Shown: piece after piece, positions 25,798-34,151 of the stretch
Layout: the number at the start of each line of letters is the position of its first letter
Numbering within the stretch: position 1 is the first letter of the stretch
Notes under the pieces: model-generated
Told to the model about the DNA's origin: nothing
What the model saw: only the letters and a program-made list of their open reading frames with translations
Databases searched by the model: none
Made by a program: the position numbers and the translations under genes
Assembly (NCBI GenBank): GCA_050949175.1
Contig: JBMNFG010000010.1
Coordinates: 62,001 to 126,000, forward strand
Source: UBA4971 sp900019985
Lineage (GTDB): Bacteria; Bacillota; SHA-98; UBA4971
DNA: 64,000 nt
Reading direction: 5' to 3'

Positions 25798-26829
25798 CTA
25801 CCTGCAATACCTTGGACGTAACTGACCGCAGGCTGCGTGGACATCCAAGCCCAGATCCCTTCTAACAGTTGTAGGAATCGACGCCTCTTCCAGTATCTTT
25901 TGAAATGTGTTCATCCGGTGAATCGTAGGGCGCACAAATTCTCTTTCATCAATAGGATTAAAAGGAATCAAGTTTACATGGGCCATCTGTCCTTGGAGCA
26001 GCTTTGCAAGTTGACGCGCACAGGCTGGGCTGTCATTTACGTCCTGGATCACCGTATACTCGAAAGTTACCCGTCTGCCTGTACGTTCCCTGTAAAAGGC
26101 TGCTGCATCCAGCAATTCAGGGATGGGATATCGCCGATTTATCGGCATCAGCTTGTCACGAAGGTCGTCTGTGGCTGCGTGTAGCGAAATCGAGAGGGTT
26201 ACAGGGATCCCTTCTTCCGCAAGCCTGCGTATTCCGGGGACTAATCCACAGGTTGACACAGCCATACGGCGAAAACTAATCCCCAGTCCTTCCTTGGCAT
26301 TGAAAAGACGTAGTGCTTTGACTGATGCTTCGTAGTTGTCAAGGGGTTCCCCTGTACCCATAAGGACTATATTCCCGATATCAGAACTGAAGCGCGATAC
26401 ATCCTTTTGAATCTTGAGGGCTTGATCCACTATCTCGGATGTAGTAAGGTTACGGATGAACCCTGACTGCCCTGATGCACAGAATGAGCAAGCCATCTTG
26501 CAGCCTACCTGGGTCGAAAGACAGGCAGTTATACCGTACTTGTATTCCATTCTCACGGCTTCTACTGCGTTTTTGTCGTAGGTTTCCATCAGGTACTTGA
26601 CTGTACCTTTCCGGCCTTCAGTTCTCGAGAGTATGTTAAGCGATGTTATAAATGCTGTCTCCCCCAACCTTTTGCGAAGGCCAAGAGGTAAATTGGTCAT
26701 ATCGTCAAAAGAATAGACAAGGTGCTTATGGAGCCATGAGAATACCTGGCTGCCTCTGTAAGAAGGTTGCCCCAGCGATACCATAAAGCTTTTCAGTTCG
26801 TCAGGTAAAAGGCTTTTGATGTCTTCCAC
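25798..26829 (-). CDS. rlmN: Dual-specificity 23S rRNA/tRNA adenine-C2 methyltransferase RlmN
   Basis: Radical SAM enzyme that methylates A2503 of 23S rRNA and A37 of some tRNAs. 343 residues. The [4Fe-4S] cluster motif is CKMACSFCASG; GTGEPLDNY and STCGLVPGI follow; and the C-terminal cysteine region is VHAACGQLR. The GTG start at 26829 has AGGAGG 7 bases upstream. First gene of the rlmN-stp-prkC-rsgA-rpe cluster; it is divergent from the phosphatase gene at 26948. Confidence 0.97.
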   Translation of the reverse strand: MEDIKSLLPDELKSFMVSLGQPSYRGSQVFSWLHKHLVYSFDDMTNLPLGLRKRLGETAFITSLNILSRTEGRKGTVKYLMETYDKNAVEAVRMEYKYGITACLSTQVGCKMACSFCASGQSGFIRNLTTSEIVDQALKIQKDVSRFSSDIGNIVLMGTGEPLDNYEASVKALRLFNAKEGLGISFRRMAVSTCGLVPGIRRLAEEGIPVTLSISLHAATDDLRDKLMPINRRYPIPELLDAAAFYRERTGRRVTFEYTVIQDVNDSPACARQLAKLLQGQMAHVNLIPFNPIDEREFVRPTIHRMNTFQKILEEASIPTTVRRDLGLDVHAACGQLRPRYCR

Positions 26830-26898
26830 GTGGATTCCTCCTGGTAAGTAATTTCATCTTACCATTAGGATTTCCTCTTATCCGGCCTCAGGCGGACA

Positions 26899-26926
26899 TT
26901 GAGGATGCACTATACGCTATTATAGA
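26899..26926 (+). promoter_or_regulatory. Candidate promoter of the phosphatase gene at 26948
   Basis: TTGAGG (26899-26904) and TATAGA (26921-26926) are spaced by 16 bases. The predicted start near 26933 leaves a very short leader before the AAGGAGG ribosome-binding site at 26934-26940. Confidence 0.5.
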
Positions 26927-26947
26927 CTGTTATAAGGAGGTTGTCAT

Positions 26948-27559
26948 ATGACTACACGATTATATCTTGTACGACACGGAGTAACCAAATGGAACGATGA
27001 AAGGAGATTCCAAGGGCATTCCGATGTGCCGCTTTCTGAATTAGGCAGGCTGCAAGCGGAAAAAGTTGCCAGGAGGCTTCGGGGAATAGAGCTTGACGCT
27101 GTTTACTCCAGCGATCTTACAAGAGCGATTGATACCGCGCGCTTCATAGCGGAACAGCACAGGCTTCCGGTAATTCAACTTAAGGAGCTTCGTGAGATAG
27201 ATTTCGGAGAGTGGGAAGGCAAGGAGTTTGAAAGACTCCTGGAGGAGCAGAGTGAGCTCGTTGAACGCTGGCTGTATGACTCGGTGAACAACCCTATCCC
27301 TGGCGGTGAGTCATACACCGAGCTCAGGGATAGGGTTATTCCGAAAGTCTTGGAGATCATCAGAACCCATCAAGGTTCGTCCGTATGTATTGTCGCCCAC
27401 AGCGGTCCGATAAAGCTGACACTTTGCCACGTTTTAGGCCTTGAGCCGTCGGAGCGGCGTCGGTTTGATCTGGCAAACGCCAGCTTAAGCATGATTACAT
27501 ACACTGATGATACAAAGCTGCGTGTATCATTTCTAAATGACACATGCCACCTGGATTAG
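26948..27559 (+). CDS. Histidine-phosphatase (phosphoglycerate-mutase-like) family protein
   Basis: 203 residues of the branch-1 histidine phosphatase fold. The phospho-accepting motif is YLVRHGVTKWN (RHG), followed by SDLTRAIDTA, the acidic EIDFGEWEG and the second catalytic histidine in VCIVAHSGPIKL. FGEWEG and the short length fit the CobC/GpmB-like phosphatases rather than glycolytic phosphoglycerate mutase; the substrate cannot be told. AAGGAGG lies 7 bases before the ATG. It is one of only two plus-strand genes and is convergent with the SLH-protein gene, 13 bases away. Confidence 0.9.
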   Translation: MTTRLYLVRHGVTKWNDERRFQGHSDVPLSELGRLQAEKVARRLRGIELDAVYSSDLTRAIDTARFIAEQHRLPVIQLKELREIDFGEWEGKEFERLLEEQSELVERWLYDSVNNPIPGGESYTELRDRVIPKVLEIIRTHQGSSVCIVAHSGPIKLTLCHVLGLEPSERRRFDLANASLSMITYTDDTKLRVSFLNDTCHLD

Positions 27560-27572
27560 CCATGGAAGCAAG

Positions 27573-28676
27573 TCACTTGATGACTATTCCAAGGACTGCA
27601 ACAAGGCCCAAGAGCACCTTGAGAAGGCCGTTCTCCTTGCGCAACCCGTCAAGGTCTTTGGCTGTCTGTGCTTTGAAAGCTGCAAGATCCGTTGACAGGG
27701 TTGAAAGTCCGCTCTCCAGCGAGGTGTACGTTGACACCCTTGCGCCGCGTTCAGTTCGGAGAGTCTCTTCCAGGCTCAGGGTCTTTTGACGAAGCGCATC
27801 CAGCTCATCAGTAAATGATGCCCCTTCTTCCTCGGTTCTCGACGTAAGTCGGAGGACTCTCTCATCCAGTTCAGAAATGGCCTGCTTTGACCGGGCTATT
27901 TCCAATGCATTTTCACTTACTGCAAGCGATATGCTGTCTACGTCTTCTTTTAGGACCGCTACTTGAGGTTCTATGGCGTTAAGCCTCAAAACCAGGGCGC
28001 CAAGACCTTCCTCCAGCTGAGCGGATTTTGCTTCATATTCACTGACATGTGCGCTGACTTGTTGGTTCAGACTTCGCAAAGCAGAATCTGTTCTGGAAGC
28101 AAGTTCACTGACATCGCCACGGGCATCGCTTATTTGCTGACCGAGGCTGCCTTCCACTTGAGTGATCCGGCTTGCCAGGCTTTCTTGCTCTTTAACAATT
28201 TCTGCGATAATCTTATCAACTTCAGCCTTCATTTCGCGCTGCGTGAAATTGAGCTTCGCAATATCCTCTTGTGCCACTTCCCTGGCTTTTTCATGTTCGT
28301 CTAGGGTGTTCTTGAATATCTCCAGCTCGCTGGCGATAAGAACAAGCTCTTCGCGGAATTCACCTGAGAGTGCCCTAAGCAACTCGACATCTTCAGGAGT
28401 CGCGCCTACGCGCCCTGTGCCGATCTCATTTAGGAGTCTTGCTACCACCATAGCAAGGGTGTACCTGTCTACAGCTCGGGTGCCTTGAAACGTTCCATCT
28501 GCGTATAATCCGAGATAGCCTTTGTCTACAAGTAGTTTCACTGATTGGTAAGCCCAGTGGTCTTGGGGCACATCTTTGATTTCAGCACTCACGCTGTGGC
28601 ACGGGATGAGATACACTATGAGCGAAACCAAGACGACGCAGGAAATCATACTAAGACGTGATCTCCTAAGATTCAT
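27573..28676 (-). CDS. SLH-domain coiled-coil protein with C-terminal membrane anchor (Omp-alpha-like tether)
   Basis: 367 residues. A signal peptide ends near SVSA (residue 31). One S-layer-homology domain follows (about 33-83: DVPQDHWAYQSVKLLVDKGY ... DGTF ... RYTLAMVVARLL). Then comes a long heptad-rich helical region (about 110-345) with almost no glycine or proline, and a C-terminal hydrophobic segment LLKVLLGLVAVLGIVI ending the chain. This order, SLH at the wall, a rod, and an outer-membrane anchor, is that of Omp-alpha of Thermotoga, a spacer tying peptidoglycan to the outer membrane. It is the last gene of the exbB-exbD-tonB operon, and GGAGGGG precedes its ATG. An S-layer protein anchored in the cytoplasmic membrane is the alternative reading. 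Confidence 0.85.
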   Translation of the reverse strand: MNLRRSRLSMISCVVLVSLIVYLIPCHSVSAEIKDVPQDHWAYQSVKLLVDKGYLGLYADGTFQGTRAVDRYTLAMVVARLLNEIGTGRVGATPEDVELLRALSGEFREELVLIASELEIFKNTLDEHEKAREVAQEDIAKLNFTQREMKAEVDKIIAEIVKEQESLASRITQVEGSLGQQISDARGDVSELASRTDSALRSLNQQVSAHVSEYEAKSAQLEEGLGALVLRLNAIEPQVAVLKEDVDSISLAVSENALEIARSKQAISELDERVLRLTSRTEEEGASFTDELDALRQKTLSLEETLRTERGARVSTYTSLESGLSTLSTDLAAFKAQTAKDLDGLRKENGLLKVLLGLVAVLGIVIK

Positions 28677-28713
28677 TTTATCCCCTCCAATCCAGGTTCA
28701 TTGTGTTGATGGG

Positions 28714-30735
28714 CTATTCACCTGTGACGACTACAGACCCGTGTTCAACTGAGGCAACTACTGCTTGCCCTTCCTCTCCCAAGAGGGAAATATTACTCAG
28801 AAAGATATGGCTTTGACCCGGGGCTTTCGCCCTGAAGCCAACGGTCGCCAGCTCGCCTGTGACATCCTTCGGCTGTGTCAGGCGGCCGCTAACACTCTGC
28901 AAGAGGCCTAAGTGGTTATGGATCACCCCCTCGCTCCATTCAGACATGCCTTGGTCTTCCACGAAGGCAGTTCCTCTGGATACGTAAACGACTTCGAGAA
29001 TCGACGGATCAAAAGCCAGGTCAAACCTGACATTCTGTAATCTTCGTACGTTGCGTGCAAGGATTCTGACTATGAAGAACTCGCCTGTTTCAACAGGAGA
29101 GTCCGGAGTCTGCAGGAGTAGCCTTGAGCTCAGTTGAGGCACAGCTATTTCGCCTGCAGCCATTAGACTATCTGTGTTCCGTGAATCCACAGTTATCCTG
29201 TAATCGAAAGTCCCTGCTTCCCCAAGGGGGACGATATACCAGGAGATGTCGCAAACCTCGCCGGGCGTAATCTGGCCGGGGAATCGTGAAGCCCTCTCCA
29301 TCGGAGCCAGCACAATGCCGTATTCAGGCGTGAGTGTAGCCTTAACGCCGTATGCAGGCGCACCGCCTGAGTTCGTAATCCTGGCGTTGATTTTCAAAGG
29401 ATACGGATAGAACGCATCCTCTACAACTCCGAATGAAGGCGGTGCCAGGATAGAGATGTTAAGGTCCGGAGGCGCCAAAACCTTCACCTCACGGTAGACC
29501 TCATTCCTCTCAGCGTTTTCTGCTTCCACGGCTACGCTGTATGTTAGGGTCCTCTCTTCCGCTATATTCGTGGTAACTTCCCACGCTATCTGACGTGTTT
29601 CTCCAGGTTCCATGTTCCCCAGGCTTATCTTGCCCCTCGGGCCTTTCGCTAAAGCAAGGCCTGTCGGGAGATTAAGGTCTACTCTCACATCAAGTGCCAA
29701 CGTAGGCCCGTTGTTCTCTATATATGCCACAATCGGGAATGTAATAGGCTTACCTTTTTCAGAGGTTACCTCCGCAGGCGATGTAACACCGAGAGCAATG
29801 ACTCCGGGTGCGATACTGATTCCGCCCATACCGTAAAGGGTGGTATATTCCCTGGATTCGCCGGGATTAAGTGTCCTCATCTCCCAGAACAATGCCAGTG
29901 CACTGTCAAGTTCGTATTCACCTTCCCGAAGGAATTCTCGGCCTGAGACTATAAGGGCGTCCCACACTCTGTCAGCGAGATTTCCCCAATTCGTAAACAT
30001 CACTCTGTCAGGAGGAGTCGCATCAGCACCTATCAGTGTTGCCTGGCTGGTTACTGATGGGTTTGACAGCGAATCAAAGGCCTGCACAAATCTGGGTATC
30101 TCTGCAAGACGGTATACTGTGTCAGTTGTAATCGCCTTGTCTCCCGCACGAAAAGGAGCCCCGTCGTTTGAGCCCAGCATTGTATCGAGCATCATCCTGA
30201 GTCCCACTTGGTGGGGAGTAGATCCCAAATTGGTCACTATGTAGGTAATCTTCGCCGTGTCAAGCAACCCGGTTGTAGTCGACCTTACAATACTGAGTAT
30301 CTGAGTTGCTTCTATATCGCCGAACCTCCAAGTAGTAGCAATACTATTGCCTGCGACAATCTGAGGCCCGGAGATCCTGGTGCCGTACATGCCGCGTCTT
30401 CCTGCACGTGTTTCAGTCGTTCCTCCGAAAACGTAATCATATCCGTCTATCCGGATAGTCGTATAGGAAGTCCATGGCCTTGGACGTCCGTATACAAGGG
30501 GCATATTGTTATCTCGGGGGTTTAGGGGATCGCCGCCTGTGGAATCAACTGCAAACCTACCTGTGGCATCGTCTGATTGATTCACGAAAATCCTTATGTA
30601 CTGGTTGGATATTTCCAGATTTCCGTACCGGGCTGCAAATGCAATGGAATCATCCTGATTGGGGATTCCGATTATACATATGAACAGCGTAAATACTGCA
30701 AGAATTGTCAGTAAGTGTCTTTGACTTATTCTCAT
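28714..30735 (-). CDS. Secreted multidomain beta-rich protein with a C-terminal cohesin-like domain
   Basis: 673 residues with a signal peptide (hydrophobic ILAVFTLFICIIGI, cleavage near residue 34). No transmembrane helix follows. An N-terminal beta domain (about 35-310) is followed by two repeats resembling CARDB/DUF11-type immunoglobulin folds (about 315-420 and 425-545, with phrases such as ENNGPTLALDVRVDLNLP and ITNSGGAPAYGVKATLTP). The last 110 residues look like a cohesin fold (VRFDLAFDPSILEVV ... GELATVGFRAKAPG). I cannot assign a function; adhesion or envelope structure is plausible. AAGGAG precedes the ATG. It is 14 bases after tonB and 37 before the SLH gene, so it belongs to the same operon. 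Confidence 0.8.
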   Translation of the reverse strand: MRISQRHLLTILAVFTLFICIIGIPNQDDSIAFAARYGNLEISNQYIRIFVNQSDDATGRFAVDSTGGDPLNPRDNNMPLVYGRPRPWTSYTTIRIDGYDYVFGGTTETRAGRRGMYGTRISGPQIVAGNSIATTWRFGDIEATQILSIVRSTTTGLLDTAKITYIVTNLGSTPHQVGLRMMLDTMLGSNDGAPFRAGDKAITTDTVYRLAEIPRFVQAFDSLSNPSVTSQATLIGADATPPDRVMFTNWGNLADRVWDALIVSGREFLREGEYELDSALALFWEMRTLNPGESREYTTLYGMGGISIAPGVIALGVTSPAEVTSEKGKPITFPIVAYIENNGPTLALDVRVDLNLPTGLALAKGPRGKISLGNMEPGETRQIAWEVTTNIAEERTLTYSVAVEAENAERNEVYREVKVLAPPDLNISILAPPSFGVVEDAFYPYPLKINARITNSGGAPAYGVKATLTPEYGIVLAPMERASRFPGQITPGEVCDISWYIVPLGEAGTFDYRITVDSRNTDSLMAAGEIAVPQLSSRLLLQTPDSPVETGEFFIVRILARNVRRLQNVRFDLAFDPSILEVVYVSRGTAFVEDQGMSEWSEGVIHNHLGLLQSVSGRLTQPKDVTGELATVGFRAKAPGQSHIFLSNISLLGEEGQAVVASVEHGSVVVTGE

Positions 30736-30749
30736 TTAGAGACACTCCT

Positions 30750-31937
30750 TTAATTGTCCAGGACGGTAACCCCGCCGAACGTGACGTCCACTTCTGTCTC
30801 TCCTTTGAAAGAGACTGTCACTCTAATGTTATAAGGCCAGTTGATGCCTTTGAACCTCCAAAGATTAATGATTGTCCTCCTTGCCTGTTCATCCAGTTCG
30901 TAGTAGCCTGACGGCCCTGATACATCCACACTGATGACCTCGCCGTCTTTATCCACTGTGACTTCCAATCCTACGATGCCTATAAGATCAACGTTCTGAG
31001 CATCCTTCGGATATCTCGGCGGAACGGAGTTAACTACGAGGGACTCCCCTTTTCCGAACTCATGGCCCAGAGGTTTTGGCGGTTCTGCTTCCTTGTCTTC
31101 TTCTGCTCCCTCTTCCGCTGCTTCGGTGGCAGTGGAAGACCCTGTGCCTGTGTCAGCATAGCCTTGAGTTTGGCCGCTTGGTTCGGAGCCTGCTGATGCT
31201 CCGGAAGTGGGAGCTTCTTGAGGCTCGGTCTCATGAGAACCTGCTTTAGCTTCAGGAATCGGTATCGTGTCGTCAGACGAACCTGTCAGCACTCTGCCTG
31301 GGTCCTCCTGTTCCGGTACAGGTTCGGTTTCCACGGTTTCAGGTTCCGGCTCCGGTTCAGGCTCCGGCTCAGGCTCGGGTACCGGTTCAGGCTCCGGCTC
31401 TGGTTCCGGTTCAGGTTCGGGTTCCGGTTCCGGTTCTGGTTCAGGTTTGGGTTCCGGGTCAGGCTGCGGCTCCGGCTCAGGCTCGGGTACCGGTTCAGGC
31501 TCCGGCTCTGGTTCCGGTTCAGGTTCGGGTTCCGGTTCTGTCACAGGAGGCTCAGGTTTAACCTCTTGTTCCGGCATTTCCTTCTCGGGTTCAACGGGTG
31601 TTTCCGCTTCCTCCTTAACAAGTTCTGTCTTTTCAGCCGGAGGTTCACTCTCTTTAGCTGCGGGCTCAGGGGCATTCTCCTTTACCTCTTCGGCTTTTGC
31701 CTGTACAGCTGTTTCTTGGGGCCTGGGAGTCTCCGGAACCGGCCTGCCGGTAGGAGTTCCTTGCCTTGTAGATGCAAAGGTCTGGGTGATCTCTCCGAAC
31801 TCTACAGGGTACACAGTAATATGGTGTGTCACCGTTATGGGAACGAGGAGGATTACGGCGACATGAAGTATGATGGATACCATGAGGGAAAACCACATAT
31901 TAAGCCTGTCATCGTTGTGCGTCACCCCTGTCACCAC
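30750..31937 (-). CDS. tonB: TonB-family energy transducer with long Pro-Glu linker
   Basis: 395 residues: one N-terminal membrane helix (WFSLMVSIILHVAVILLVPI, with the conserved histidine in SIILHV), an acidic proline-rich region in which Glu-Pro pairs dominate residues about 126-212, a Ser/Gly/Thr-rich stretch, and a C-terminal TonB domain (about 297-395) with PPRYPKDA, LIGIVGLEVTVDKDGEV and ARRTIINLWRFK. TonB carries energy from ExbBD across the periplasm to outer-membrane receptors. Such proteins are rare in Firmicutes and point to a diderm envelope. Start codon is one of several GTGs (31937 or 31925). No TonB-dependent receptor is in the window. Confidence 0.9.
   Translation of the reverse strand: MVTGVTHNDDRLNMWFSLMVSIILHVAVILLVPITVTHHITVYPVEFGEITQTFASTRQGTPTGRPVPETPRPQETAVQAKAEEVKENAPEPAAKESEPPAEKTELVKEEAETPVEPEKEMPEQEVKPEPPVTEPEPEPEPEPEPEPEPVPEPEPEPQPDPEPKPEPEPEPEPEPEPEPEPEPEPVPEPEPEPEPEPEPETVETEPVPEQEDPGRVLTGSSDDTIPIPEAKAGSHETEPQEAPTSGASAGSEPSGQTQGYADTGTGSSTATEAAEEGAEEDKEAEPPKPLGHEFGKGESLVVNSVPPRYPKDAQNVDLIGIVGLEVTVDKDGEVISVDVSGPSGYYELDEQARRTIINLWRFKGINWPYNIRVTVSFKGETEVDVTFGGVTVLDN
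31360..31538. repeat. 71-bp direct repeat inside the TonB Glu-Pro tract
   Basis: Bases 31360-31430 are repeated exactly at 31468-31538, an offset of 108 bases or 36 codons. It lies in a low-complexity region of GGCTCC/GGTTCC-like units encoding Glu-Pro, and looks like a recent in-frame tandem duplication that lengthened the linker. Confidence 0.9.
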
Positions 31938-31951
31938 CTTTCATTCAAGGG

Positions 31952-32365
31952 TTACCGCACCGGTCTGTCAGCTGCCAGGGCCAATCGATTCGCACCTGCC
32001 AATCGTGCTACATCCATCACATCTACAAGCCTTTGGTAACTTGTAGAGGAGTCAGCCCTAATAACTACGATCTCATTGGGATTCTGCTGAATCCGTTGAT
32101 TGATAGCGACTTTGAGGCTGTCAAGGGATGTCCGCTTATTCTCCAGATACACGTTACCTGACTTATCGATCGTTACAACAGTCGTTGTTGCTTGTTGAGG
32201 CGTAGCTGTCTCAGCTCGCGGCAGCTTTATGTCAAGTCCCGCGGGATTCGTGCGAAACGTTGTGAACAGCATGAAAAAGACGATAAGAAACGTCATTACG
32301 TCTACCATTGGGACGATATCGACTTTAGGCTTCCTTCGTCCGGTCCTTCGAAAGTTGAAGGTCAT
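31952..32365 (-). CDS. exbD: ExbD/TolR-family biopolymer transport protein
   Basis: 137 residues with a basic N-terminus, one membrane helix containing the conserved aspartate (DIVPMVDVMTFLIVFFMLF) and a periplasmic domain (VVTIDKSGNVYL ... EIVVIRADSSTSYQRLVDVMD). ATG at 32365 is chosen because it gives the family start RRTGRRKPKVDIVPMVD; upstream in-frame codons overlap exbB. ExbD forms the proton channel stator with ExbB that powers TonB. It overlaps exbB by 41 bases and tonB follows after 14. Confidence 0.94.
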   Translation of the reverse strand: MTFNFRRTGRRKPKVDIVPMVDVMTFLIVFFMLFTTFRTNPAGLDIKLPRAETATPQQATTTVVTIDKSGNVYLENKRTSLDSLKVAINQRIQQNPNEIVVIRADSSTSYQRLVDVMDVARLAGANRLALAADRPVR

Positions 32366-32978
32366 ATGGTTGCACTCCCTCCACGAGCAACTTGACGATA
32401 TTTGTTGCAAACTCATTCATCTCACGAATCCGCCTGTCAATTGCTCCCGTGATGAACACGTAGAACGCGTATGCAATCACTGCGATTGCAAGTCCGGCTG
32501 CAGTGGTTAGAAGGGCTTCTGCGATTCCTTCTGACAATGCTCCTGCTTCCAAAAGCTGCGGGGTTGCGGCAAGGACATTGAAGTTCTTAATCAGTCCCAG
32601 CACAGTCCCGAGCAAACCCAGAAGAGGCGATACGGTTACCACCATTTCGAGGGTTGGAAGCCGCCTTTCAAGGAGAAATACTTCACGCTCACCTGCCATT
32701 TTGACATCCAGTTCAACTTGCTCTCTAGGCCGGTTTGCAGATGAAAGAGCAGTTGCTGCAAGAGTCCCAATCTGCCCTCTGAGCTTATGGACAGCAGCTA
32801 CAGCATCTACCATGCGATCGCGCTCAAGGGCAAGGGCTATAAGCCGTAAAGCCCGATCAGGATCCTGTCTTGTTCGACTTAAGTAGAGAAGACGTTCGAT
32901 TACCACGGCAAGAGCTACGATTGAGCAGATTACCAATGGTATCATTACTGGGCCGCCTTTAACTAGCACATCAACCAT
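32325..32978 (-). CDS. exbB: ExbB/TolQ/MotA-family proton channel protein
   Basis: 217 residues with three membrane helices: VMIPLVICSIVALAVVIERL near the N-terminus, VSPLLGLLGTVLGLI in the middle, and TTAAGLAIAVIAYAFYVF. The conserved LGLLGTV and ALLTTAAGLAIA motifs are ExbB/TolQ signatures. ATG at 32978 is preferred over one 15 bases upstream because GGAGG stands 8 bases before it. First gene of the operon; a -10-like TATAAT on the minus strand (33086-33081) about 105 bases upstream has no good -35 partner. Confidence 0.95.
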   Translation of the reverse strand: MVDVLVKGGPVMIPLVICSIVALAVVIERLLYLSRTRQDPDRALRLIALALERDRMVDAVAAVHKLRGQIGTLAATALSSANRPREQVELDVKMAGEREVFLLERRLPTLEMVVTVSPLLGLLGTVLGLIKNFNVLAATPQLLEAGALSEGIAEALLTTAAGLAIAVIAYAFYVFITGAIDRRIREMNEFATNIVKLLVEGVQPYDLQLSKDRTKEA

Positions 32979-33120
32979 GTCTCGTTCCTCCAATCCGGTG
33001 AGCTAGGTTGCCTCATCAAAACACATTCGACATGACTTTCCATTGTTCCTTCACGTCTTCCAGCATGATCTATAATTTCCATTATAAACGAAAGTTACAA
33101 ATCCCAGTTCCTCCTAGGAA

Positions 33121-33168
33121 AACCAAAACAGCCACGGTTATCTGCCATATCTTGGAAACCCCCGTGGC
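33121..33168 (-). terminator. Terminator after the nucleoside ABC importer operon
   Basis: GCCACGG (33131-33137) pairs with CCGTGGC (33162-33168) around a 24-base loop, and TGTTTTGGTTTTCC follows on the minus strand. It lies 36 bases after the last importer gene and before the exbB leader. Confidence 0.6.
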
Positions 33169-33203
33169 CATCCAGGTTTGATCCTGTGTAACCAGGACCT
33201 TTC

Positions 33204-34151
33204 TTACTTTTGACGTTCGTACGGAACACCGCTTGCAGCAGGCGGTACAGATCTTCCGATGACCCCTGCCAGTGCAGCCATTGTCAGGATATACGGCGCC
33301 ATCAACAGGAAGTCTCTAGGTATAAATGTCAGCCCAAGAGTCTGAGATAGGATTTGCAGGGCATCTGCAAATCCGAAAAGGATGCATGCTCCTAAAGTGC
33401 CATAAGGGGTCCACTTTCCGAAGATCATGGCTGCAAGTGCAATGAACCCTCTGCCTCCTGTCATATTCTCCCTGAACTGGCTGAGGAATCCCAGTGACAG
33501 GGAAGCTCCTGCCAATCCTGCCAAAGCACCGCTTAACAATACGCAGAGGTATCTTATGGCAAAAACGTCAACTCCTACAGTCTCCGCTGCTTTAGGATGC
33601 TCTCCCACTGCTCTGATGCGTAAGCCCAGCTTTGTCTCAAACAGAACATGATTAGAGATAACTGCAGCTACGATAGCGATATAGACAAACGGAGTGTGCT
33701 TTCCGATCATTGGACCGATAACAGGGATTTTGTGTATTAACGGGATGGTCCAATCTGCAACTTTTGTAACAGGCGGCGACTGGCCTGCATGTTCAAAGAC
33801 TTTGCGTAGCATAAATCCTGTAAAACCCAGACTGAATATGTTTATGGCAGTTCCGACTACAACCTGGTTGGACTTGTATCTTACACACGCGACAGCAAGG
33901 ATCAATGCAACCAGGACCCCGCTTGCAACCGCAGAAAGCACCCCCAGCCAAGGTGCCTCAGTATAGTAAGAGATAAGCATCCCCATAAATGCCGAAATCA
34001 GCATTATGCCTTCCAACGCAATATTGACAACTCCCGAACGCTCGGAGAAAACCCCTCCAAGGCCTGCGAGAATCAGGGGAGTCGCCATCCTGAGCGTAGA
34101 GACTACAAGTGCAATATAAATGGTAACGTCAGCAAGATTACCTGTCTCCAC
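33204..34151 (-). CDS. nupQ: Nucleoside ABC transporter permease (NupQ/BmpD-like)
   Basis: 315-residue polytopic permease of the branched-chain/ribose-type family. GVFSERSGVVNIALEGIML near the N-terminus and AIRYLCVLLSGALAGLAGA with GFIALAAMIFGKW are the motifs shared by the second permease of Bmp/Nup guanosine or nucleoside importers. It overlaps the preceding permease gene by 14 bases and ends the operon. Confidence 0.9.
   Translation of the reverse strand: METGNLADVTIYIALVVSTLRMATPLILAGLGGVFSERSGVVNIALEGIMLISAFMGMLISYYTEAPWLGVLSAVASGVLVALILAVACVRYKSNQVVVGTAINIFSLGFTGFMLRKVFEHAGQSPPVTKVADWTIPLIHKIPVIGPMIGKHTPFVYIAIVAAVISNHVLFETKLGLRIRAVGEHPKAAETVGVDVFAIRYLCVLLSGALAGLAGASLSLGFLSQFRENMTGGRGFIALAAMIFGKWTPYGTLGACILFGFADALQILSQTLGLTFIPRDFLLMAPYILTMAALAGVIGRSVPPAASGVPYERQK

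Noticed and set aside
31331..31545. Repeat array considered as a CRISPR or minisatellite
   Set aside because: Units are short, unspaced, in one reading frame and encode Glu-Pro; there are no unique spacers and no cas genes.
31267..31866. A 199-codon plus-strand frame encoding long Ser-Gly repeats
   Set aside because: It is the antisense of the Glu-Pro codons of tonB; the minus strand has a full TonB architecture and operon context.
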